From positions 47,926,182 through 47,990,181 of the forward strand of contig NC_052511.1 in NCBI RefSeq assembly GCF_014356525.2: a stretch of DNA of 64,000 nucleotides, written 5' to 3'. Positions 12,065 to 25,000 of this stretch are shown in pieces (positions within the stretch are counted from its first letter, which is position 1; the number at the start of each line of letters is the position of its first letter). Position numbers and translations under genes: made by a program. Origin of the DNA: Nilaparvata lugens (taxonomy: Eukaryota > Arthropoda > Insecta > Hemiptera > Delphacidae). Below the pieces are notes generated by a model. The model made no database searches, had not been told where the DNA came from, and saw only the letters and a program-made list of their open reading frames with translations.

Positions 12065-15000
12065 ACACACACCACACACACACATACAGACCAATACCCA
12101 AAAACCACTTTTTTGGACTCAGGGGACTTGAAACGTATAGAAATTTATAAATAGGGTACCTTAATTTTTTTCGGAAAGCAATACTTTCCTTACCTATGGT
12201 AGGTAAGTAATAAATTCATCCTTGGAAAATTAGCAAAATTATGTCTCAGTGGTTGAACTATGCATTCATTCTGCTATTCTCACTACAAATATTATCCGGA
12301 AAGAATTAGTTCAGGACAGTAATCGGCTTGAGTTAACAAAAACCCGGCTTGAATTTTGAACGAAAACGATATTACCTTGGGATATCTTCTTATGCTATAT
12401 TCTTGTCTATAGTAAACGTGGACTTCATTAAAACATTTTTTTTCAGGTGACACACATTTGTGGAAGACAGACGTAAAAGCCTGCGTCGCTGGTTGACGCT
12501 AATTTCGAGGCACCCTGTGTTGAGCGACGACCCCATACTGCCTACTTCCTCACTCAACAGGGACCTGACATCCAGTCAAAATCCGGGAGGTTTTCAGAAG
12601 AATGCCGGATGAGTTTACTACTTCCGACCTTGCTGCTAGTGCTAAGGTGAGGTTGAAAATTCTACTTCTTCTTCTTCTTTTCCACTCCTGCCCTCACAGC
12701 ATATAGGAGTGAATCCCCTAATCCTCCACACGTTGGGTAATTTGGATCCAAAGAAATTAACAAGCCTCGGAACAGGACTGTATTCAAGAAAAGTGATTAA
12801 TTTTCCGATTTTGCAATAAATACAAAGTGTAGGGCTAAAGATTCATTCATGACAAGTCAAGTTCTGTTTCTTACTTCTTATAACATTATGAGCATCATCA
12901 TTTCAATAAATGATGCGTTTCTTTTCAAATGGGTGTAAGTTTCAATAATACAATCTGCCACATCAGTGAAATAATGTAATAAATATAAAGATATCATTAT
13001 TGAAAAATCGGAGTTGAGTCCAATGAGATGGGAGTTGAGGTTATCTATCTTACAGCCTCTACTTGTGTTAAGACGTGTTGATATGTTGTGTCAGTCAAGT
13101 AGTGTAGTATTTTCTAATGAGTTTATTAATTTGATAACTAGTCAAATTTGAAATAATGGTGATTTTATTTTACAGGAATTGGTACCACCAGAATGTCATT
13201 CGGAATTTGGAGCAATCAGGGATCAAATCTGTGTGATTACAAATGGAGTCAGCAAAATCAAACACATTTCGGATTTGATGGCACTCAGAAGTCATAGGTG
13301 AGCTATCAGCAACTTTAGTAGACAGAAGGTTCATCACTCACAGGTGTAAGATTCGAAGTGGTGGGGGGAATGCCAGCGTGACGTCACGTGTAGTAAAAGA
13401 GTGATAGAGTAACCACACTGAGCATACCGTAAAACGGGGTTACTTAAGCCAACAGGGTAACAAAAGCCATTTTGCAAGGTAAATTTCAGGAGCCCATGTT
13501 GGTAACACTGATTTCAGAAATCCTGGATGTTTATAGATCTATGAGTTGAAATTGTACAAACTTCAAGCTGATGCAAAAAAAAAAAATTACCAAGATTTGA
13601 AGTAAAGCATTAAAAAATTTTATTATTTGGAGGAATTTGTACCAAATTTATACCCATCATAACTTTATTTGTCCATCCCAGTCTGTTCTCTTTCAAGTTA
13701 GTAACTATTTCGAAACATAACCTCAATTGTCTGTCTAGATGATGCATCAGTTAGTTCTCCAATTTTGAGGTTATTTTTTTCCTGAGCTCTCTTTTCTCAG
13801 CTGGTCTGTCTACGGGGCAACAAAAGCCACAAGAAAAGCCACACTTTTTTGTATGAGTTGAAATGATCATTTATGGTAATCTAGAAAATGTAAATAATTC
13901 TTCAAACTATATTTTTCTCATATAAAACATGAATTTTGTGTCTTTTAGTCTAGTGTATGGATTAGTTGCTCCAGAAGTGTTAAATTGAGCCAAAATCTCA
14001 TTCATCACTCATTTAATCTTAAAATAAAAATTGTAATTATTTCTCCATTAATTTCATTTTTTAAACATGAATATTGTTTCTCTTAGTCTAGTGATGGAAT
14101 TAGTTACCCCAGGAGTATTCAACTTGAGCCAAACATTCATTTAACATACCTGGTTTTTGTTACCCCATTCCAGGGGGACTTAGACCACCATGTTTTTATA
14201 TTTTTCAGGTGAAAAATTGTTCAAATAATTTTTTTATTACATGAAACAATAGTCAAGATACAGACCCAAGTTTTGCACTAAGTTTCAAATCTGTAAATTG
14301 ATTGGTCTAGATTCACCAGTTGTTTGAATTTTAAAAGTGGCCTAAGTAACCCCGTTTTACGGTACAGTTTATTCACTGTATCTTCAAATACATCGTCGTT
14401 TAATCCCCTCAGATGACCTAGAACTTAAAAATTCTCCATACTTATAGCGAATTAATCACCGATTCTAATGATGTTGTTTAATATATCAAGTTCATTCAAC
14501 TTGTATGAATAAAATGAAGTTGAAAGTTTTCAAGAATCTAAACACGTAACACGAAAAAGTTAATAAGCTGGAAAAGCGTTAGTAGACAACGTTATACTAT
14601 TATGATTTCAGATTAACCCATAAAAAATCTTGATAAACCAATGCATTTCAATAAAACAATAAACCGATCCCGATAAATCCAATGAATTTCATTCATATAA
14701 ATGCACTGAACAAGCTGGATCGAGCACATGTTCTACGAGAATCAAAATATCTCATCCCCGAAATTCACAAGCTGATGTATAGCCAAACTACAAATATAAA
14801 CACGACCTAGAAGATAAAGAAACCTCAAGGGTTTGAAAGGGAAGGTTAGGAGGTGGGTTTTTGCTTTTATATTGCAACATGCTTGTATTATTCAATGTTT
14901 TGATAATTATTGTAAAGCAGAACAGAAAGCTTGCATGTAAAAAATGTTTGTGTTATATAATTTGACTACAGGTCACCGTATGATTTTCAAGAATGCGATA

Positions 15001-16009
15001 TTCTGCCTACTCTGTACTACAGCCTACGTCACGGCTGCAGTTCCCCCACTCCAATTGCATTTCAACTAAAATACTATAGATGAGTGACCAACCTTCTGTC
15101 TGCTAACTTTGAGTTATCACTAGGTAGGCGTAGAGTGAGGTCGACGTTATAATGGCAATCGAGGCAGAAAAAGTGTTAATCAATACTGCCATTATAACGT
15201 AGACCTCACTATAGAAAGATGATACAAGGATGATAGACAAGGATAGCAACACCAGTGTTAATCAAATACAGTAGAACGTCAATAATCGATTAATTGGGGC
15301 CGGACCCCATCCGGATTATCGAAATCACGTTAAGAAAATCTGGTGTGGCGCACTCACACAACTTTCCTTGCCGTTATGAAAATTGATCACCTGACGCTAG
15401 TGTTCCCGCGCATCTCAAATCTACTATTCAAATATTTGAGCCAGCTGTGACGGGCAATAACGCTGGAGACACACATGAGGTCTGCTATCTCTTCATAGTG
15501 AATGATTTAATAGAATCAACATTAATTTGCAATGGAATAATCACATTTCTCAAATTTAAAGCTTATTTTCAATTTAGGTGAAAATGTTACTGAACATTAA
15601 TATAGAGATTTTCATGCTCAATCTACTCCACTTGATTTTCTTTGTTTTCAATTGTATCTGAAGCCTGATAATGGGAATCTATCTGCATTGATGGGGCGGA
15701 TCTCCTGAATTTTTACAGATATGGGACTTGTGGCAGTTGATAGAGCTTATCGATGACTATTTTAGGTATGAATTTGATCAAATCGTTGAGCCGTTTCCGA
15801 GAAAATCACGAGAAACCCTGTTTTTGACAACATTTTCGCCATTTTAGCCGCCATCTTGAATTGCATTTGATCGAAATTGTTCGTGTCGGATCCTTATAGT
15901 GAAAGGACCTTAAGTTCCAAATTTCAAGTCATTCCGTTAATTGGGAGATGAGATATCGTGTACACAGATGCACATACACTCATACACACACACACACACA
16001 CACACCACA

Positions 16010-16068
<59 letters not shown>

Positions 16069-19000
16069 GACCAATACCAAAATCCACTTTTTGGACTCAG
16101 GGGACCTTGAAACGTATAGAAATTTAGAAATTGGGGTACCTTAATTTTTTTCGGAAAGCAATACTTTCCTTACCTATGGTAATAGGGCAAGGAAAGTAAA
16201 ACGGCCCAGCACGCACTATTCAAGAAACAGCTGTTAAAATTGCATAATTATACAGTAGTCAATTATTGGTGGGTAGAGTATAAGGTACTGTATATACATT
16301 AAAAACACGTTTTTAAGGCACTGTATCGTATTTTATTTACAGCAACCTGTGTATAACGCACAGTAAAAATTTTATTTCTTGCCAGAGACGAATCCGGATT
16401 ATTGACAGTCCGGATTTTTGACGTCCGAATTATCGACGTTCTACTGAACTGCCATTATAACGTGGACCTCACTACATGATTTTTCTCTATTCACAGCAAC
16501 TCAGAGGATATGTCAGAGCTAGGCACCCAGCTACACTACCTCTACACTGAGACCAATAACTCAGCGCCGTCTGCGGAGTCAGCTGCAGACGGTAGTGTGG
16601 TGTGGCCTCGCATATGTCGCTCCCTGGGCGAGTTCAGCACACGTCTAACGCAGATAACGCAGCGGGCAGCAGCAGCAGCTAGTGAAGAAGAACAGGTGAA
16701 TTCAAAATAATTGGAAAAAATGATTACATTTTGTATTTTTTAATTAATTAATTACTATAACCATTTATCGCATACGTTGCTCTCTGGAAAGTTTAGCACA
16801 CATCTAGCGCATATTTCGCAGTTAATACTGTAATATTACATTTTTTCTCACATTTGAATCGAATCTTCAATTCGAGATCTATGAACTTTATAGTAAATTC
16901 AGAATCATCAATAGACGGACAAACTTTTGGACGGAGAATTTTATTATCGTAAATGTTTGTTGCATTTGTTCCATGGTGTCACCGAGGCAGGGTTAACAAA
17001 ATTACTAGATAAATGGTTTATTTAAATCGAGATATATAAAAATTAAAATAATAATTTCAAAATAAAGTTTATTGAGAACAGATGTAGAATTTGAATTCTA
17101 AACTTGTAAGTTATAATTTTTTGGTGACGTGTCTGTAAAAATCGATACTGAAAACAAGGCGTTGGCTTTGTGACTTGCAACTTAGGTTTTCCTGTTCAGC
17201 CTCTCTAGAAAAATGGCTGGCTACAAGTGTTGTTGGGTTTTTGCTCTGAATCATTTTCGTTTATTATGTTTTAAATTGAGTTTTATACAAATTTTTGTGT
17301 TCTGTTTTGTTCATAATTAGCTATTAGTGTAGTCAAGCCAATAGCCACTGTGTTTCAACTGTAAACTAGATAAGTATTTTAGTTTGTAGTTACTCTAAAA
17401 ATAATTAGGCTTAATATATATTTCTTTGTGTATTTGTATAAATTCATCTGAAGATTATAAGTTAATTTGCTCTGAAAACTGGATTCTCATTCATAGGCAA
17501 TAGATCCATTCACAATTATCAAGAATCTATTTCATTGGAGCCGACAACTATCCTTAGGTTGATAGGTGTTAAATGCTATTCCAACTGTTTAGGAAAAATT
17601 GGTAGCACGGCAAATGGTACGCCCTGGGTGGGACTCAAACTACAAAATATATCCCTGGTTATAAAAAATTATTGGTAGGATAGATATCTGATGAATTGTG
17701 AATGGAGATGCTGCTGAGTGGGAAATCGGTTCAAGAAAGTTCAGGTTCTAATGAGTAAATTTTTTACGCAGTAGCAGATGGAGAGCAATAAAAATAATGA
17801 AGTTTAATCCAGTGAAAACATTCAAAACTTAGATGAAGAATCACAAGATTTAGAACTAACCTTAAACAATGACTCAAACGATAGTGTAGCTGTAAGTGAA
17901 ACATTTAAATGTACAAGTCATGAGAAAGTAGTAGAAATATCAATGAAACAAGTATGGTAGGAGCTAAAAATGATATAAATCTTATAGAGTTCTTAACACA
18001 AAAGTTTGATAGACAAGATGCTAGATTTGATGAGCAAAATGCTAAGTTTAATGCTAGATTTGATGAGCAAAATGCTAGATTTGATGAGTTAAATGCTAAA
18101 TTTGATAAGCAAAATGCTAAGTTAGACCAAATGTTTAAAATAAAAATGCTAGGTTTGATGATATGAAGCAAGAATGTACTAGCATTAGACTAGAGCAGTT
18201 AGTATAAACCTCTATTGAAAAATGCACATGAAACATTGAAAGATGAAAACAATTGAAGCAGGATGATAGTAGTGTTAAGTTACAAGATCAACTCATTCAA
18301 GTTTCTGACAATGTAGGCCTAGTTACTGTTGTTGAAAAAGTCAACCTTAATGAGATAGTAGAATTGAGTAAAGAAGTAGGTAGGGAGTTGTCTTCACTGA
18401 AAGTCAACTATCATGAAAGTAATATTGTTACATTGAAGGTTAGGAAAACTATGAACAAAGTGAATGATTACATGAGACAGGTTTCTGTAGAGGTTAGGAA
18501 AAATGTAAACAAAATGAATCTTGCTTTGAGTCAAGTTGATGTTCAACTTTCAACTGAGAATTGAAAAGGTGTATGCTATGCATTCTCAAGTGAACATGAC
18601 TAACTTTTGTAGGCAAACGGCTTGTTGAAACAAATGAACCCATGAATAAAATCATGCTATTGAAGAAAACAAAATGCAAAGTTTCCATTGATGTATTAGT
18701 ATTCAAAGGTTGTTTCAAGTTGCTTATTTACAAGATGATGACAGTGAATCACATGATGAAAGGGTATTCCCAACACACAATGATTAGGAATCTGTGTTAG
18801 CCGGGATTCAGAATAGCATAATCGCTACACAGTGTATGGTAAGAGTCCATAATTGTGTCTTTTTCTTTCCTGTAGCCTATTTCTTGGCCCTTATCTTTTC
18901 AAATTTCAATTCTTTCCTGTCTTTGTGTAATGTTCAGTAAATTTCTTCTATGATGCATATCTTAACCATCTTGTCCATAGTCATTTAAATTTGTATTTTC

Positions 19001-22000
19001 TGAAATAATTTTGGAAGTTAAAATAGTAGCTTATTTTCCTAATCTTTAAATTGTTGATAAACTTAACTTTTCTAAAATCTATCCATTGTTGTGTAATAAT
19101 TGTTTGCTTGCGGTATATTTTTTCATCATGTATTACATATTTTAATCATGTCTACTTTTTTTTCAGGTATCATATTAGGTAATTAGGTTTTTCAGAGCAA
19201 TTTTGTCCCATGTTCTCATCTTTCATTGCATATTGTGCCATAAGCCATATGTAATTAGGTATAGTTTTCTTCTGGGCTTTTAACCCATTTGCATTTTATT
19301 TTTCTTTGCTGTCCAATACTTTGGATTTTTGGTAGACAAGTAGGTGTGATTCTTTTAGAGGTGTGGGCGTGAACCACATACGGCTGGACTCGATTATCTG
19401 ACCTACTTGTTGCGATATAAAAACCTTAAGACTGCAACATCAAATGTTTGTAAAACCTTTTGCATACTTTTGTTTTTGTGGTCCGATACTAGAGTCTGCT
19501 ATCACATTGCCTTACAGACATCTAGAACTTTCCACCCAGTCACAATAGTCAACATTTTTTTTTCTTCACCAGTGTTTTTTGTGGGAGTGATAGCTCACAT
19601 TATAACAAATTAGAGTCATACTTGGAATTTACAAAAAATTCCATAGTAGTATATTTTATTAAATATACTTCCTCATGAAAGTTCAGTACTGACTTGTAGG
19701 ATAGGCTCTAATTAATCTTTCTCTTCTTTGTATTGTTTTAGGAATTTATTTACCCGTTTTCTTTTTCTCTTGTTGTATTTTTTTAGGAACTTATTTACCC
19801 ATATTTCATCTTGATCATCTTTGTATTATAATCTTGAAATGTTTGTACTTATTATACAGTCTTTAAATTTTAAATTATTTTAAAAAAATAAATGGTTCAA
19901 TTTAAAACGTTTTGTTATATTATTAATTGAAATAAGTTTTTGTGATTGATATCTTTTTCAAATTTTAAAATTGTTTGTTCTATAAATTTTGATATGATTG
20001 ATTATCGTTTGAAATGGATGCTGGAGTGTATGTAGAATTTTTAGTGGGGTTTGTTGATTAGAATTTTGCTGGTATGTGATTGTTTTTGAGATGGAAACCC
20101 ATTATTGCCTAAAGAAGGAATACAAGGTTATGACTTAGAGAGGCAGTAATGAGATAATATTTTTTGTGTTGATTACTAATGTTGATTGCCATAGATGCAG
20201 ATTACTTATGAATATTGTTTGCCTTTGAAGCAAAATATTATTGATGTTTTGAATGATTTCTTGATTAATGTTTGATAGTAAAGTTTTGTCATGAAATGTA
20301 GCTTGTGTTTAGAACATTGAAGAGTCGAAATAAACTATAGTATCCAGCAAACGATGATTAACAATATTAAATAATTTGCTTTTTATACAATTTTTGAACA
20401 AATTAAAACTAAATAATTTTGAACCCTGAATGATAAATCATAATGTGAAATGAACTTGCTATAAATGCTATAAATGAAATGTTTATACATGATAATGAAA
20501 TGCAGATATATTATGAAATGATTGTGAATAGAAGACCAATTGTCTGAAATTATTGAAATATATATATTGAAATTAATTTTGTTGTGATGATCTGATGTTT
20601 TTTACAATTTTGATAATGATACAGAGTGTTATGAAATTCTATTTCTATTTTGAAGAATGGATTAAATTTTGATATTTGAACAGTGAATAGATGGAAATGA
20701 AATTTTTTTATAGTGAAAATTTGTAATTGATATGTCCATATTTCACAATTTATGTATTGCTGACTGTATAATAGGATGTTAACAAATTTCAATTTCATAA
20801 ATACTTAAAAATAATTTTCATGTGTATTAGATTGTATTGATAGCCTAATCAAGATTTTCTTCTTAGTTTATAAGCATTTTAAGATAACAGGTACAGCACA
20901 GACATTAACATTGAAATAGTTATCATGTGAATCTCGAAATCAGCAACAAGTGAACGCCATGAAGAGTGTTAAGACATTTGGGTGATTTTCGAACTAGTGT
21001 GACATAACTACGCCAATATCTACGCCAATATCTACGCCAAAATCTACGCTGATGCCTACACTAATAATTACGCCAATGTCAACGCCAATAACTACGCCAA
21101 AATGCCAAAATCTACGCCGATGCCTGTGCTGATGCCAATGCCTGCGCCAATGCCAATAGCTACGCCATGCCTGCGCCAATGCAAAATCTGCGCCAATGCT
21201 GATGCCAACGCCAATAACTATGCCAATGTCAACACCAATATCAACACCAATAACTACGCCAAAATCAATGCTGATGCCTACACTAATAACCCTGTTTTTG
21301 ACAACATTTTCTCCGTTTCATCCGCCATCTTAAATTGCATTAGATCAAAATTGTTCGTGTCGGATACTCATATTGTAAGGACCTTAAGTTCCAAATGTCA
21401 AGTCATTCCGTCAATTGGGAGATGAGATATCGTGTACACAGACGCACATACACTCATACACACACACACACATCTTAATTTTTTTCGGAAAGCAATACTT
21501 TCCTTACATTAGGGCAAGGAAAGTAATAATGTAAATGAAATAAATGAATAACATGGTTTACTATCCGTGAATGTAATTTTACAAAGAATTAGAATCAGTT
21601 TCAATCATCGAAATAGTCTAAATCGATATAACTAGTAGTTCTGTGAACAGTAGACCTCCTCGCAGTATTCTCATCCACAAGTACCTGATTGAAACTATAG
21701 ACCTTATGGAAATACAGAATAGACTGGCTTCTCCACACATCTGTGTAATCACTTGTCAGCTATAATTTATGATGAATAATTCTGTAGTCTGATTTTTACT
21801 TTAAATTGGCGTATGAATGAGGCTTCCTTTTCCTTTATATTATCCTTGAAATGCAAAATTCCAAAAGCCTTGTATATACGTCGACGCGCAATAAAAAAGG
21901 AACATAACTGTCAAATTTCATGAAAACTATTACCGCGTTTCGCCGTAATGCGCAACATTTAAACATTAAGAGAAGCCAAACCGTCGACTTGAATCTTAAG

Positions 22001-25000
22001 CTGGGCTTACACCAAAGTTATTAACAAAAGTTAATAACTTGATCTTATAGATTCTATTAGATTGAACGGAACTTGACAAACACATGTGTTCATCATGTGT
22101 ATGATAAGTTATGTTCAATCTATATAGAATCTATAAGGATTGAGTTATTAACATTTTGTTAATAACTTTGGTGAAACGCAGCTTTAGACCTCACTTTGCT
22201 CGGTCAATAAATAATGTAAATGAGATAAATGAATAACAGTTGTTTGCTATCCTTGCCTGTCATTTGACAAAGCATTAGATTCAGTTTCAATTATTGAAAT
22301 ATTCTAAATCAATATAATTATTTCAAAATAGAACTCTATTCTATAACTCACCATTTCCAAATAACTTTTCCAGGTGATGAGCTAGGTTTGAGCTTTGTGG
22401 CTTTGGTAGCTTTGGGATTGAGTGGTAGAGAGGACTTGAAAGTCCCAACTCCGCCCAATAAAGAATTTTTTCATTTTCCATTTCATAGTTTTGGAATTCA
22501 ATCTAGAGATTAGAGTAATCTAATATTTTACCAATAAAATAAGTTTTGATTTTGATAACTGGTAATTTGTCACCGTCTTTGTGACGAATTGGCAACACTG
22601 CTGTGTGATTGAACTAATTCCATCCCACTTCTATGTGACAGGTATGTGACGAACTGGCAACACTGTTAGACGTGCTGGGAGCCCACCGTGATTGTGTGAG
22701 CGTGTGGAGCGTGGTGGGCTGACGACAACCGAGGCGCTCAGTAGAATGTTGGCTCTCAAGAAACGCCAGATACAGGGTTCCTCAGAGGAACTGATGTGAG
22801 TATTTCATAGTTTTACAGACTAATCGTTCTATTATTTCAATAGAATAAGACTATAGCGAGGTCCACGTTATAATGGCAGTATTTGATCAACATTGGTGTT
22901 GCTATCCTTGGTGTATCATTCCACTAAGCAGATAGCGCTATCCTTTTCTAGCTCCGGAATGTTGCCATATCGTTTTTTAACAATGTAGGAATATATTAAC
23001 TAACATAATAGTCATGACAATTATGAAAATTCGTATTAAATCTTTTAAATCATATTTCCTTGACGGGGTAAAATAGATTTGATTATTATTTATTCAGCTG
23101 AGCTTTAGTGTTTACGAGTTTGTGTTTCTTGAATAGTTCCAAATTTCTCAATAACTCAATATTATTCTTTAAAAGTGGTAATTGAGTGGAATATTTCTAA
23201 TTTATTTATCAATTTAAGCCATCTAATTCAAATTTATAGTTTTAATGTTTATTTTTGGACCAAAATTCTATAAAAATTGTACACGTGCTTCTAACCTTAT
23301 CTTGGACTTTGTCACCTATAAATTGGAAGAAAAATAGCACAAGGACTACATATTATTTTTTATCTTTCAATGTTATTACATTAGTGTTATTTGCATTGTA
23401 AATAAATAATAAATAAATAAATTAAAACAAGTGAACGTTGGAAATACCATATTACATAAGATATACTGGTATCAGCTATTTTGTATATAAGACAGGAACA
23501 AGGCAGTTAATCATCACCCTGTTCTCCTATCTATCTCTTCTCCCCTGCCATTATAACGTGGACCCCACTATGGAAGCATATACCTTCTCATTGCAAATAA
23601 TATACTGTATTAGAAGAAAATACCCAATATAAAACTATATTATGTGTCATGATTATTCTTTATTCATACAATAAGTACATCTAATCATCAAAATGATAGG
23701 GAGAGAAAAATGAGCTAACCTTGCGCTATTCCTCTCCCAAATTTAGATAAGGTTACACATAGTCCGAAATAGTTCATGATGGTTACATCATAGATTTTCA
23801 AGAAAATGGAAAATTTCAATTTTTCATGATTTTCATGATGGTTACATCATGGATTTTCAAGAAAATGGAAATTTTCATTTTTCATGATTTTCATGATGGT
23901 TACATCATGGATTTTCAAGAAAATGGAAATTTCAATTTTTCATGATTTTCATGATGGTTACATCATGAGTCTGACTCCGAGTCCGAGTTCCGAGCTCCTA
24001 GTTCCGAGTTCCAAATTCCGAGGTCCGAGTTCCGAGTTTTCGAGAAAGTCTTGTAGTTGTTCACTTCACAAAATTTTCATTCCTTAATTTTTTTTTATTC
24101 AGATCAAAGTATTGATTTAGATTTTGTTATTTTGGCTCCTTCAGAAGAAAAAACTCCCATTATAAAACTATGATGAGTCATGATTCAGATCTAACAAAAT
24201 TGATTTTGATAACCGTATTCTTGTTTGATGGAATGGATGAATAAAAATTGGAATGAAATTGAATAATATTTAAAATTAATTCCTTTTTCCATACAGGCGG
24301 AATCCGTGGAAGAACTGGAGCAAAGAATGCTGACTCAGGAGTCTGTGATTGCGTCAGTCGAGCTGCGGCTGCCTTTTCACTGTATTGTGTGCGCATGGAG
24401 ACACAACTAGTGCACGCGCATGCGCACATACTTGCAAATGTGCTCAACGCACTAGTCGTTACTAGATGGAGGGTCATGCTCAGGTATTATATTTTTAAAT
24501 ATGAATAATTACCACAATATCAACTTCTCAACTACACAAAAAGTATAATAAATGAAATGAAGTGCCGTGCGTTTGCACAGTGACAGTTTAATCTAAATTC
24601 ATTTCAAACTGGATTAAATCCATATCAAGTCTAGTTCGTTATGATGTGATTTATTTTGAGTTGAAGCAATCAGCGTTGATGAACGTCAGTTTAAGCAATG
24701 ACTGTGCAAACGGCCCAAGTCTCATTAGGATTTCTTTATTTGTGTGAACCTCTCTGTCCCTCTTAAGGGCGTTTACATTAGTCAAGTTTACTTGAATTAG
24801 TTTTGAATGAAATTAATGTATTTTGCAAACTTGAATTCAAGTTTACAAGAACAGAAACTTGATGAGTCTCCGGTATGATTTTTATGTTGTATTGGTTTAT
24901 TTTTTTCAACTTTTATCTCATATCTCAAATCAAATCAAATAATTTTTATTTTGCATCAAAACAAATACAACATATTATAGTACAAGTTCCTTCTCTTGAG

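Noticed and set aside
17600..17650. LTR retrotransposon primer-binding site
   Set aside because: The tRNA-like complement is suggestive, but no long terminal repeats or pol domain were found around it, so no LTR element is claimed.
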